NCBI RefSeq assembly: GCF_030272615.1
Contig: NC_081406.1
Location: 260,451,386 to 260,515,385, forward strand
Source of the DNA: Cryptomeria japonica
Taxonomy: Eukaryota > Streptophyta > Pinopsida > Cupressales > Cupressaceae
DNA: 64,000 nucleotides
Direction of reading: 5' to 3'
Within the stretch, counting starts at the first letter, position 1; each line of letters opens with the position of its first letter. The position numbers were made by a program, and so were the translations under genes. Below, piece after piece: positions 46,666 through 60,047 of this stretch. A model generated the notes under the pieces. The model had not been told where the DNA came from and did no database searches. It worked only from the letters and a program-made list of their open reading frames with translations.

Positions 46666-49600
46666 ACAAAGGTAACCTTAAAGTGGCAAGGATGGAAAAA
46701 AATTAGACTATTATGGATACTGAAATGTCAAAGAGGTATGAACGAATATGAGATCAGGGGTTGGGACTTAATGTTTTGATTTGATGGTTGAAAAGTTTGA
46801 TCCTTAAAGTAGGATTGGATAGAACTAGATTGGATTGGATAAAACCTTAGTCCTTTGATTAGGATTAGGGTGGATTGGATGTGGATAACACCTTAGTCAT
46901 TTTCTTAGGATTAGGTGAGGAGTAGGGATCAATGATGTAGTCCAAAAATAAGGCAAACACCAAGATAGGTCAAATCTAGATCTTTTTATTATGATTTGAT
47001 TAGGATTGTGTCTTTTTCAACTTAAGATAGGCTAATTTCCTAAGCAAGATCAAACAAAGATGAATGTTTGGATCAACCCAAATTATTAAGGCTAATTAGG
47101 TACAATACTTGACATAGATAGTTTCTCAAGTGCTATACTAATTAGGGATCCTCAAAGAGTAAAAGATCTAAATTAGGATTTTGTAAAGTTTTGACCTTGG
47201 TTTAGGGATCAAATATTGTTGGTAGTGATTTGGTTTGTGTTAAAAGGCTGATTTTGGTTGATGCACTAAGTCCAAAAAGATCAAGAAAGGATGATTATGG
47301 AAGAATTTCTTGACAACAGAATGATGGCGAAGGATAGAGGTTACCCGAGATGACAAAAGACTCTAGTAGGATATTTTTGGCCAAAGAATACTAGACAATG
47401 GGATATGACCACTCCTATTGAATCGTTGGGACAAGGCTACTCTTTTTTCAAAGGTTCATGATCTCAAGGGTTCTTTTTAAAATTTTCTAGTTAAACCATT
47501 AAGGAAGTCTTGGACAGGATGTAGGAAGACTCGGTGTTTTAGCAAAAGCTTGTGGTTTTTGTATAAAAAGCTTCTCCTCTTTAGGATTTCCTTTTGACTA
47601 GGATTCTTCTATTTGACTCAACAATAAGTGGACTTCCTTGGGTGTTTGAGAGACTTTTGGATATGACACATTAACATCCAAGGAGACAAGTTGGAAATTT
47701 TTCTTGGGCAAAGATGGTGAAACCAAGGTGGAGATATCATTTGGCAGATGGAGACAACATTTGGAAGTCAAAGGTTATTTTATATGGAGATGGCATTTGA
47801 TAGGCAGAGATGGTGTTTTAGAAATAGAGATGTTGATGGACAATTTTGAATAGGATTTAGGCAAATTTGGTCAAATTCGTGAATTTTGAAGATTTATCTT
47901 CTTCACAAGTGATGTCAAACAAGAATACACATTGGCCAATTTAACACTTAAATGAGCATGAGATAAGGGAGGGCGTATTAGCCCAAATTTAACATAACTA
48001 GTTTCAACACATAAAGACACTCATAAGCATGTACAACCTAGGATGGAAAGTGGATACTACTCACTAAGGCTCTTTGTTATAAATAGCAATACCTCAAACA
48101 AAGTGGATATGTAGAGACTTAGTGACACTGGCTCCCCCACCACGACACAAGCACACCAAATCTCTTAACTCAAAGGTTTAAAAACCTTTTGGTCAAGGAA
48201 TTTCATATCTCACAATGAAGGGTACATGAAGGGTTAACTTCCATATACAATCTGCATTTCCTGAATTAGTGAATATGGATTTTGAGCCAACTACAACAAA
48301 TGGAATCTAGTTAGAATTCAAGGACTACTAGCACCCTATGAGTGACAAGACAACCTTACTTAGAGTATGAAACTCTTTTTAGATTGACAATAATGACAAA
48401 AGATAATACCCGTGGGCTATGATTTTCAGATCAACCTTTTTTATATAGTGGACCAGATTAAAGTACCACTTGATTTGTTCTCTCTAACAGGTGAAACACA
48501 CTGGGAGGCAGACTCTCTAAGTATATAACATGGTTTATCTTCACCTACCAAAGGAGAGAAGATACTTCCATGATATTTTGGGTTCTAATCTAATAACACA
48601 AAAAGGGTAGGTCTAGCTTTTTTATCACCTAGGCTTGTGAAAGGGGATAGCATATACCTACTACCCAAAAATAAATGACAGACAAGGATAATATTATTAA
48701 ACAAAAATGCATCTACTCATCCACTTAGTAATTAAATAAGGTCAGTCAACAATCGAATATGCAAGACAAAAGTGTTAGTTGTTTGGAAAATAGTCTTGGA
48801 TAGTTGTGGACAAACTGCACAAATGAGATTGCTAGCAAAAAAGTCAAAAGCCAACTTGAAATAGGATGAGACGGTGTTCTACCTACATAGATGTTGTCGT
48901 AGAATCACAGATGCCAATTTGGGTATGTGCAAGAGACAATTAGCTCAAAAATCTGAAATATTAAATCATGCATATATCAAAATGCTAGTAAAGCAGAGAC
49001 GCTATTACAGAGGCAAAGACATCAACTAACTTACTATAGTTAATTTTAAAAATAGAATATTAAACCCTACACAAAACTAGAAAATAAGTCACGTGGAGAC
49101 ATCGTTACAATGCCAGAGACACTATTTTAGTGACTTGTAGCAGGTAGTTAGACTTAAAATTTTGAAAGTTCAAATCTTCAACAAAAATAGAAAGTCAATT
49201 GTAGTGCAGACATTGTTTCATATCCCTGCAACAAATTGTTAGATTTAAAATCGTGAAAGCTTAAAATGATGGACAAAAATAGTCCATTAGTGAGGTAGAG
49301 ATGGCACTACTATAGTGAAGATGCCATTTCATTGTCTTGGGGGTAATAGTTAGATTTAAAGTAGAATATTTTGAATTCCTTGCAAAAATAGTAAGTTAGT
49401 TGAAACACAAGCATTGTTTTGCAGTGGCGGAGACATCATTTCCAAAGGGGAGACGATGTTTATCAGACATAGATGCTATTTTGCTACCGGTATGTGTGAA
49501 CCCACAAAAAAATTAAATTTCATTAAAAATTTAGGGACATTGGGGTCCCACCGAGCATGCGAAAATGAAAGCAATGAAATGCAACATGTTAGTTAAACAT

Positions 49601-50681
49601 TCTAAACAAGCAAACTATCTAAAACATTCAAATAAAAATAAGTTACCTTCCATGCTCCATAGATAGAGCTAGAAATGGATGTGCCCATGCTACATTTGAT
49701 TTTATTTTCTCTTATGGATTTGGATGTTCGATGCTCTCCAAGTTACACAACAATGGTAGATGATTTGATTGATCAAGAGATACGTGGATTAAGATGATGG
49801 ATTGTAGTGGCAATTTGGCATTATGAGGTTGAGATGAATGGAATGAGTAATGAATTAGGCATAATGAGGATGCAAAAGGGAATTGAACTAAGAGCATAAT
49901 ATTGCAAATAAAGTGGATGATTTTTGAAGTGAGGAGACTCTAATTTATAGATCTTAGAACTTAAAATGGGTGGTTGAGATTGAAAGATGATGAAAGGCCA
50001 AGATTGAAAGTGAGGAGATGAGGTGTCATGGGTTCATAGCCTTGTGACATGTGTTGCAAGTTGTCAATTCTTGGGAAGAACAATTGGCATGGGGAACAGA
50101 GCAAGGTGTACTCACTTATGTGTGAGCACATCTTGGGAAGAACATGGAGTTGACAATTGGAAACACTTTTGGAAAAGTGTAAGAGTCCTAGGTTTGAGGA
50201 GAATGACATGCGAATGCAAAGGGAAAGTGTAGGGTGACTCTTATGGGCAAGAGTATTCTCAGCCATGTGTGAGCACCCAACATCAAAGAATATGTGGAGG
50301 AGGAAAATGACCCTTGCATGCAAGCTCATTTATGAGGGGGATTCACATGTGGACCTAGGTAGGTGGTATGAATTTAAAATTGCATAAAATTTTAATGGTG
50401 ATTAGGCTTAGGTTAATTAGGCTTAATGAAAGGGATCAAATGAAGGATTTGTAGGAATCAAGGTATTAGTTAATTGATTGTAAATTAATTAACTAATTAC
50501 GCTTATAAGAAATGTTGAAGAGATTGACTTTAGAAGGTTGGGGTTTAAATGAGAAGTTTAGAAGAAATGTTGAAGAAATTAATTTTAAGAGGAATAACAG
50601 GCTAACATAATTAATAAAATTAATTATTCAAGGAGTGATAAATTAATTAAATATTAATTTAATTAATTTTAGGTGTCTACA
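46666..50681. other. Noncoding stretch, possibly gypsy leader and LTR
   Basis: It lies on the 5' side of the minus-strand gag, so leader and LTR are expected here. The string TTTTAGGTGTCTACA ending at 50681 would read TGTAGACACC on the minus strand, a plausible LTR start. I could not place a primer site or the LTR end. Phrases such as GGAGATGGCATTT and GAGACATCATTT recur loosely between 47740 and 49460. No gene was recognised. Confidence 0.35.
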
Positions 50682-50869
50682 CTACTCATCCATACCAATA
50701 GAAGGAAGCGAGCTTGACCCCTCCCCAACCTCCATTGTTTCAACTTGGGCCTCCTCCCTATCTTCAACTATGTGTTCTTCATACTCATTTGCCTCAACTC
50801 CCACTTGATAACTTTCTTCTTGTTGATCCCATTCTACACACAAAAGACAAATATATGTGTGTGTAAGAG
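50682..50869. other. Short stretch before the GA array
   Basis: No coding or repeat signal is visible; it leads into the first GA-rich unit. Confidence 0.3.
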
Positions 50870-51960
<1,091 letters not shown>

Positions 51961-53906
51961 ATAGCAAAAATAATAATTAAGATATATTATTAAATATAAA
52001 AATATTTATTTTATCAAATAAGGACAATTTAAGTGCATGATAGATGTAAAATTAAATAGAAATTAAGTAGAGATGCATACGTGCTTGATATCTTTGCATT
52101 ATTTGTTCTCGATATCATTGTTTTGTCTTGGGTGAATACTTGAAGTCTTATTTACCCTTGTCTTTTCATTCCCCATGTCCTTCCTTTGAAATTATGGCCT
52201 TTAAAATTTTCACACAAAAAAATCACCTTAAAATGCCTTTTCTCACAAAAAATATGAATTAATTTTCTATTTTGTGTTTAAAAAAATGAAAAAGAATATC
52301 TATATTTATATGAAAACATTATTAAAATAAAAATTATGTTAGCCTCATGTTCATACGAATGTCAACAGTTGAAAAAATCCATGCTCATATGAACATGTCC
52401 ATTAGAACAATGTTTGTGTCGGGCATGTACCTCTGAACATGGGTTCAAGCAAACGTTATGGGGTTCGAACAAACCCCCTTTGTTCTAAGGGGTGTTTGAT
52501 CAAATCCCCTTGCTATACATCTCTCCCCCAAACTTTGCAAATTTCTATAAATTTTTGGCCTTCAAACCTTTGGTTGAAGGCTCAAATTGAACAATCTTGA
52601 CAACCCATAATGCAGGATGGTAGTCCTTGAAGCAAGCTTTCCAATGACTATAATTTTATTATATATTGAGTTTATTATGAACTTGTTTTTTAAATTTGAC
52701 TAACAATATGTTTTTCATGAAATATCAACTTCTCTATTCAATTCATTTGGAAAAATAGTAAATTAATTCATAAAAATATTTTTGCCAAAGGTATTGATGT
52801 CCTCTTTCCGACCAAAAAAGAAATTAAATTTTGATATATACATTACAAGTTATGAGTTCAAACATACACCTATGTCTAAATTATAATTAGTTTAACTTCA
52901 AAACAATAAAATAAAAAATATTCATTATGAAACCAACTGAATGCCTTAGGTATTGATGTTACAATCCTAAATTCGAAAGAATCAAGTTTTTACCATTTGT
53001 AGAAAAAAAGTTTTGTGTTATAGAGTGCACATCACTCTTAAAAAAATGTTTTTTGTTGTTGAAAACTAGCTTTCTTTTGAAAAAATATATTTAGAATATG
53101 TAGACAAGATGTCACAAATCACTAGTTTACATCATCTTCAAATTCCTAATGGTTTAGAAGTTATAGGTGTCAAAAAGTGGAGGTTTTTTTCAAAATGTTC
53201 ATTTAAGTGTCAAAATTGGCCAAAAAGTGTTGCCCACTCTTGTGGGATCACTCGTAAGAAAAATAAAAAATTGATAAATTGTTCACTAGCCTTTTTGGAG
53301 ATTAGAGAGTTTTGTTATTTTATTTTATATTTGATCCATTTTTTTATCATACTATTCATAATGGGTGGATATAACCATTATACATTGTCTAAGGAGCAAA
53401 CCTAGAAAAGATAGCTCACCCATTGCTTAAATTTTTTATGGATCATTACTATATGTAGTAGTATGTCTACTTCTCTTATTTTTCATGCTTATGCTTATTA
53501 AAATGTATGTTGATCCTCTTACTGCTAATTATTGGATTATAGTATAAATTTATGAGGAATATTATATGATCTTTGGGAATGACACATTCATGTAATATTA
53601 TGTTTTTTCTTTGCACGAAGAATCAAGTTTAATTGATTAATTTGTTACTAACTATACTGGTGCTTCTTTGGCGAGATTATGCCCTCAAAACATATGGTGC
53701 AGATGTTATTACATGGATAGTGCAATACATTAAGAAAAAGAGTATATTCTATGTGTCTTTGAATCAAAAGGGAGAAATATGAAAGTTTCTCTTGAAGAAT
53801 CAAAATAGTCTTGAAGATTTGAAAGAGTTCTAGCTAAAAGTACCATCTTACTTGAAGTTATTTTACTCTTTTCAAAGAATATCATTTCTAAAGATTAAAA
53901 TGAACA
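51961..53906. other. AT-rich stretch, no gene recognised
   Basis: AT-rich. The longest frame (53109-53405, 98 codons) begins MSQITSLHHLQIPNGLEV and has no motif I know. The run 52440-52510 is relatively GC-rich with repeated GGGGTTCGAACAAACCCC-like wording, without LTR ends. Confidence 0.4.
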
Positions 53907-54040
53907 TTGAAGATCATGGGCACCTCACTCAAGTGAAAGTATTCCATAATAAAGGCATTTTGAAGATCATGGGCACCTCACTCAAGTGAAATTATTCCAT
54001 AATAAAGACACTTTGAAGATCATGGGCACATGCTATATAT
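53907..54040. repeat. 53-bp tandem repeat
   Basis: TTGAAGATCATGGGCACCTC starts at 53907 and 53960, and again with one change at 54013: two full copies and a partial third, at an exact 53-base period. Confidence 0.92.
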
Positions 54041-54080
54041 TGGAATTTTAGGTATCACTTTGAAACCATTTGTGCAGTGA

Positions 54081-54273
54081 TTGGCTTTCAGGTGATGCCA
54101 TTTAGGGGGAGTGTACATGACACCACCTAGTGGCTAAATCCTAGATATAGGACCTAATAGGCATAAGACATTTAGGCTTATATGCTCCAAATTCAAATCA
54201 ATTATTGGCCTTAGGTGATGCCATTGAGGAGGAGTGTGCATGTCAATGACACCACCTATTGGCTAAATCCTAG
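54081..54273. repeat. 124-bp tandem duplication
   Basis: TTGGCTTTCAGGTGATGCCA at 54081 recurs as TTGGCCTTAGGTGATGCCA at 54205. Both continue into a G-rich tract, GAGTGTRCATG, and ACACCACCTAxTGGCTAAAT. The G-rich tract followed by TGTACATG resembles a polypurine tract/LTR start, so this may be the worn 3' end of another LTR element. Confidence 0.7.
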
Positions 54274-54551
54274 TTTTATTTCCTATAGGCATATTGTAAA
54301 ATTATTTTTCTTCTAAATCTTCCACTTCTAAAAGCATTGTACTATGTCTTGCAGACACTATGTAATGAACCTAGGGAGAGACTAATTTGAGGAGATAGTG
54401 ACTCCATTATAATTTTTTTAAGACCTCATAGCATCATTTCTAAAACATTGGGATTATTAATTATGACAAGATGACTTTCATGTAGTCTATAATGCATGAT
54501 CTTAATGTTTGCACATATTTATGTCCACATTTATCATTGTCAAAGAAGACA
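54274..54551. other. Short stretch before element L
   Basis: I see no clear feature. TGTTTGCACATATTTATG at 54507 is an alternative start for L's LTR, because the likely 3' LTR start at 60008 also contains TATTTATGT. Confidence 0.3.
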
Positions 54552-55460
54552 TGTTGACCTATTGTCATTGATGTCATTGGTGTAGTTTGGTTTGGCATGT
54601 ATGTTTTGGTTTGGTCCAACAGTTTGCTTTTTGGTTTGATAGTTTGCTTTTGAATATGTTATTGGTCTGCTTATTTTTGCTCCTTTATTATGCATTGTAT
54701 GTTTTCTTACCTCACATAGTTTTGAGCTCCAGTATCTACTTCACCGGAAGGCATTTTGGGTCTAGTCCCATCTAGCTACGATGAAGGCAAAATTTACAAG
54801 GAAAATTTGGATTCGGTCCCATTTGAATATATTTGAGGCATATTCTACAAAGTATTTTAGAATCAGGAATGAAGTCGACATCTTATGATAACATTTTTCT
54901 ATAGCCTGTGTGTACATTTCAGTCTCATCTCTTCTTCCGTTGAGTCGACGTACCAGAATATTTGGTGTGGATATTTATAACCATCAACTTTGCAAGTTAG
55001 AGATATAGTTTTTGAAAAACTGCTAATGTGTACATATTGTATATGCAAAAAGTTATTGTATATGTGAATGTTGTTAAACGGTGTAAAAGCAGTTTGTGTA
55101 CTACAATAGAATTGTAATTCATGCATGTTAAATGCAACTATAAAAGTTCAATTTTATATTCTAGCTATAAGCCTATCATCCAACAATAAGCCTTTTGTAT
55201 TTGGGCAGTAAACCCATCAAGGAGTGAGCCACCCCTTGTACTATGTAGTTGGTTACATATTACACTATACTTGAGAGATCACCCTCTCTGTGGTTTTTTC
55301 TATGTTGGGTTTTCCATGTATAAATCAACTACTATGTGCTTTGTGTTAATTTCCTTTACTACATTTAAATTATGTTATGTGATTGGTTGGTTATAAGTTT
55401 TAATAAGTTCAAGGCAATACTGATTCATCCCTCCCCTCTCAATATTTTAGATATTCAACA
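54552..55460 (+). repeat. 5' LTR of element L
   Basis: About 909 bases if the start is TGTTGACC. It has the usual TTGTCATTGATGTC near its start, the GTGGTTTTTTC / GGGTTTTCCATGTA module near 55290-55320, and a hairpin AATACTGA (55416-55423) with TCAATATT (55439-55446), one mismatch. The start is uncertain by about 45 bases. Confidence 0.75.
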
Positions 55461-55482
55461 TTAAATATCATCTAACTAAGTC
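55461..55482 (+). other. Worn primer binding site of element L
   Basis: TTAAATATCATCTAACTAAG can be aligned with TTGGTATCAGAGCTAAG of the relatives, with several changes. Confidence 0.5.
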
Positions 55483-56400
55483 CTTTGGAAGAGTTTAACC
55501 ACTCGAAGGAGATCCATAAAGTTGAACTTGTGGATTTAAGTGGAAACCTGAGGAATGCTCTTGAGGATCTTGAGGAAGTAGAAATTGAAAACAAAGATCT
55601 GAAAGAAAATATCCAGCTAGCAAATGAATGCATTGAGAAGCTAAGACGACAAATCCAAAAGTGTAAAATAAGGCATAAAGAAGTTAGTGAATAGCTTAAG
55701 CAAGCAAATAGCACTATCATAGATAAAGTCAAAAGTGAAGATAATGAGAAGACCAAGGAGTATTTGAACAAATGGTAAAATACAAATCAGAAGAGTGTGA
55801 AAGGATAAAACAAGAAGTGACATCTCTAAAGGTAGATCTAGAGAAAGCAAATAAACAAGAAAGAAAACTCAATTCTGACAAGTCAGACAAGATAATGGAT
55901 GTGAAGAATCCTTTGGAAAATAAAAAGGATGCAAGACTTGAATTTGGTGAATGTTCACAATCCAACATGAATTACAAAGAGGGTCCATCTCCAAAAACAA
56001 ATAGTAGATTACAATAAATCCACTGAGGTAGATAAAGGTAAGTCATTAGTCGAGCAACAGGTAAGTAAGAGGAATACCTTCTTTAATGGTTCTTGTTATA
56101 AATGCAATAAAATAGGTCATAAGGTAGTAGAATGTAGGAATAGCATAAATCAAAATTATAATTTCTTCTTTGGTGGATGTTATACATGAAATAATTGTGG
56201 TCACAAAGCTAATCAATGTAGGAATATGATTATTAACCAAAATAGATATAATCATCTTAAAGGTCGATGTTATACATGCAATAATTTTTTATATACACCT
56301 AACTAGTGCAGGTCAAGATAAGCTCTGATAAATATTAGATGCTACAACTGCAAACAAATCTGAACACATGGCAATGTAGGAGTGAGGTTCAAGCTCCAAC
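55476..56400 (+). pseudogene. Element L gag remnant: coiled coil and zinc knuckles
   Basis: A Glu/Lys-rich coiled-coil-like frame (55485-55694, then 55772-56017) has heptad-like leucines (LRNALEDLEEVEIENKDLKE). Then come four closely spaced knuckle sequences between about 56090 and 56390. The first, CYKCNKIGHKVVEC, is intact. The second has TGA in place of its second Cys. The third and fourth have lost the His or last Cys. The N-terminal gag core is missing, and stops occur at 55692-55694 and later. Several knuckles in a row are known in some plant copia gags. Confidence 0.7.
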
Positions 56401-56870
56401 TAAACTGAAAAAGAAGATCAATGTAGATGATGCGAAGGAAGAGATGAAGAAGATCTAGAGGAAGAAAGAAACCATGGATCCACCTAGCTCTAGTGCAAGT
56501 CCTTCATCTAGAAATTGAAGAACATGTGGCTTTGGCCCAGGGGGAGTAATCAGAGTTCAATATCCTTTACCCCTACCAAAGAAAGTGAGGCTGCAGTAAC
56601 AATGTAGAAGAGCATGTGTAGGTTCGTTTAAGTATATTAAAATCATAACTCATCACGAAAGTTTGACATCTCCTTGCACAATTCAAGGTAGTGCATGATA
56701 ATACATAAGCATTTAATGCGAGGCAATGGATGAAAGGTTAAAAGGAGGAATTTTTGATAAATCTCATTTCATCACGAATCAAAGAGGCATTGTAAGTGTT
56801 GCAGGCGATCAAAGCATTTAGGGTTTTCCCAGCGAATCAATCTAAATTGAAATTTGTTGAATCTACGACC
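56401..56870 (+). other. Element L region where pol would be expected
   Basis: After the gag remnant, GCCCAGGGGGAGTAATCAG near 56535 resembles the PPT-like tract that follows pol in A, C and F. Pol appears to have been deleted before this point. No frame was recognised. Confidence 0.5.
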
Positions 56871-57741
56871 ATGGCTACTCCTAATGTTATTGATATTGCA
56901 ATCGAGCTCCATCCAGGATTTGACAAAGATCCATATAAGGTGATGGAGGTCGATCTAGCTGGCACATTCTCAAACATACCCATTGGGGTCATATTGGTTG
57001 AAGACATCCAATCTTACATTCATGTGAAGCTTGACAAATTCAGTCATCATGGGAAAATGTTGGATCTATGGACAAAAAAGATGATTGGAAAGAATGATCA
57101 ATTAAAACCTATATTTAAAACCCTTGTTGAAAAGAGATTGAACACTTGGCATGATTTTCTAAATTTTTGCTATGATCAAAAATGGGTTAGATTAGAAATG
57201 TAGATTCCATGACAAGTTCATGTGGTTAGATTAGACCCATCTCATCACCAAGGGTGTAATGAGGGCTATTACTGGTTTGAGCAATTCAGGAGATATTCCT
57301 ACTCTAAAGTCAACAAGGAACAAGGATGTTAAGGATCTAACAAGAGAAACTCCTAATGGGTGTTCTTTGTCTATTTCTTACATTCAAAACATGGTGGTAA
57401 AGTAATTGGCAATGATGATAGGAAATAAAATCTACTTCACCAAATGGGATCATTCCATTTTAGCCACTACCATGAGCATGGCTTACAAGATAGCTGAGCT
57501 TAACAAAGATTTTGATCTATTTAAAATCCTAAGGCAACAATTCCTAGAAAACCTTGCGCAATGCAAAAAGAAGAAGCACCCCTTTAAGTATGGAACCCTA
57601 GCTCTATGTATCTTATTTTATTTTCTGCAAGAGGTTCCTGATCAAGGAAAAGTGCTTTGGTCATCAACCAGACTTGTAGGTCATCATATTGTAGATAGGT
57701 TGAGGAGATTCATCAACAAGATGGGAAGGGAATACGCGTAA
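56871..57741 (+). pseudogene. Element L unidentified frame, part 1
   Basis: The ATG at 56871 starts MATPNVIDIAIELHPGFDKD and runs to TAG at 57201-57203. After a frameshift, similar-quality coding continues (57406-57741: MAYKIAELNKDFDLFKILRQ, then YGTLALCILFYFLQEVPDQG). Composition looks protein-like (mixed hydrophobic and charged residues), not random. I recognise no domain and no RT or integrase motif. It lies between gag and the polypurine tract, so it may be an extra retrotransposon gene or captured host sequence. Confidence 0.5.
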
Positions 57742-59930
57742 ACCACTTATTTCTCCCTTTTCCAACTCAATATACAGAGGTAAAGAATTCCTAAAGAAAT
57801 CATTGAGAAATACAAAGATGATATTACTTTTGTGTTTACAACAGACAAATGCTATATGGAAGTTGTCATAGGCCAAGGAGAATTTGGATTCCACCATTCA
57901 ACTATGAGGTCACTAAGGAAATGATAGAGGGTATAGCTCAGGTATGTCTAAAGAGCCCTATGAATGAAACACAAATAACAGTTCAAGATTGCAGATGAAA
58001 AATCTTTGAAGGTTCACATGGAACATTCAAAGAAGACCCGAGAAAAGAATGTGAAGAAAGTTGTTCAAGAGTCAATGGCTAAAGAAAATTTAACTAAAGA
58101 AGAGGTTACTGAGTATAGGCATTCTCAATGACTTGTCATCTCATCTAAAGCCTCGACAAAAGAAAAGACTCCAAAGGTACTTCATCTAGCTCCCCAAAAG
58201 GAAAGAAGACAAAAGAAGCAAAGAGGAAAACAATAGTGATTGATTCCGAGGAAGAAGAAGAATTAGAGAAATATTTGATACACATGTGAAATCAAAAGGT
58301 CAATAAATTCAAGAGACCTCTTGATGTGGAGAGCCTGTTTGAACCAATTTCACAAGGAGAAAATCCAAATGAGGTAGGTGATCTCTACAATGAGGCTAGT
58401 GATGAAGATAAAAGTAGTAGAGTAAAATCTTTTCTCATTGTATTGTGTTAAATTAGATTTTATTGCAAAGAAATTTAGAAAAGATATCCCAGTTCAATTG
58501 TGGGAAGAGTTAATTAGAATTAGGCAAATTGCAAGAGAGGAAGAGCAGGTTATTAAGGATCAAGTTTTTGAGTTTGTTGGTTTCACCCTTTTGAAGGAAG
58601 ATAAATCTAGTCTTATAGAAGCCTGTAAGACTTAATTGAGGACAAAGAAAGGTATAAGTAATCTTATGTTAGGGGAACCTAGTTCTAAAGAGAGACTTAA
58701 AGATGAAATCACTGAAAAAGTAATGTCTATTGCTAAGAATCATGGTATGTTACTCGCTACTCATTCTGGTACCCCTACCGATGAGTTTGAGGATGTGAAT
58801 ATCTAACACTGTAAATAATGCACCTATTATGAATGATGTAATGGATGCACCTAGAACTTATTTTGATCCTTCGACAAACCCTAATTCTGAAAATGGTAAA
58901 TAAATTGAAAACTCAAGTGACAAAGGTTAGGAAGAAAAGATGAAAACAAAGACAGAAAGAAGTGAACATGAGCCTAAGGATACATCAAAAGAAAAGATAG
59001 AAAATCCAAATATGGAACAAATGTAAAATTTATTGAGATTGTGACTGTGGTTGGTACTAGCTCTGGTACAATTGATGATTCCTGGAAGAGTCTGTTGGCT
59101 TCACCATTGAACATTCAACCTTTAACTTCTTCCAAGTTGACAGTTGATTTTTCTAAAGTTGATCTTGTATAAAAATATCAAATTGAAGAAGCTTTCTTAT
59201 CTTCTACTAGACAAGATTCTATAGATGAAGCTCAAAAGAAAGATTACTACACTTCATGTTGTGATGCCTAAATGTCAATTAGATCTAGATATCCCTAGTG
59301 CTAATAAATGCAAAGAGTTAATTAGTTCATTGAAAAATCACTTAGAAAAATTAAAAGAGAAATATAAGAAAGATAGAAAAGAAGACAAAGAGAAGTTGTT
59401 ACAAGAACTTAAAGGTAAATGTGAGGTTGCACATCAATAACTCACCCAACTCATCTCTCAAGGTTAGTCATATTTATCAAATAGGGATGTACTTTTCTAA
59501 TACAGTCTTCAGTGGCCAGATGCCATTAAAAGCATTAAAGATGAAATGAACCTTATTGAAGACAAGACATATCAAGCCTATGCCAACTATAGGTTATCCC
59601 AAGATTTATCTTTCTCTGACAGATAGACAATTGAAGAGCTCCACAAGAAATACAACGAGTTACAAAAACAAGGGATGATATCATACTTCCTTTAGGTTAA
59701 TTGTGGGACATGAGAAGTGAAAGCATATTGATTATGAATGATGCTCTTTCAAAAGAATTACAATTAACATATTCTAAACTTAGTTCAATACAAGAAGCGG
59801 AGTAGATACATGTGTCCTTACAAGTATAGATCGAGTTCCTAATAGAGGCTATCTCACATTGGAACAAGCATAAAGACTCTTGGACCACACATGTTCAAAA
59901 GATTACGCAGTTCTCTGGTTAAAGTTGGTT
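57742..59930 (+). pseudogene. Element L unidentified frame, part 2
   Basis: Frames continue in the same direction with many stops. There is a Lys-rich part near 58120-58260, a fragment at 58438-58635 (WEELIRIRQIAREEEQVIKD), and a strongly charged coiled-coil-like part at 59225-59440 (SLKNHLEKLKEKYKKDRKED). A further Gln/Glu-rich stretch lies at 59560-59690. The layout suggests one original protein of roughly 1000 residues with a C-terminal coiled coil. Function unknown. Confidence 0.4.
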
Positions 59931-60007
59931 GTCTCCCTTAGGGGGAGTTATGTTTATGCACATTTCTTAGTTTTTTCCCTTTGTCATTATTGTCAAAGGG
60001 TGAGTAG
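59931..60007 (+). other. Polypurine region of element L
   Basis: CCTTAGGGGGAGTTATG near 59937 and GTCAAAGGGTGAGTAG at 59992-60007 resemble the two classes of tract in A, C and F. The second directly precedes TGTTATG at 60008, taken as the 3' LTR start. Confidence 0.6.
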
Positions 60008-60047
60008 TGTTATGTTATTTATGTAAAAACTTTCAAACGGTTTTAGT

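Larger units (their letters stand above)
54552..60047 (+). mobile_element. Element L: non-autonomous LTR element, 5' LTR and body
   Basis: One LTR ending TTCAACA at 55460, a worn primer site, a gag remnant with tandem zinc knuckles, about 3 kb of unidentified reading frames, and a polypurine tract. A probable 3' LTR start at 60008 is cut by element J at 60047. No protease, integrase, RT or RNase H is present. Its right end lies outside the window. Confidence 0.7.

Noticed and set aside
48100..48160. TGGCTCCCCCACCACGAC as a gypsy primer binding site
   Set aside because: It is on the plus strand while the nearby gag is on the minus strand, and no LTR end adjoins it.
53109..53405. 98-codon ORF ending in a hydrophobic stretch
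   Set aside because: No motif, no neighbours in frame, AT-rich codons only; listed as unannotated sequence.
53640..53780. Possible copia RT/RNase H remnant left of the 53-bp repeat
   Set aside because: Only scattered codons look suggestive; no motif such as ADWAG or VDD could be read.
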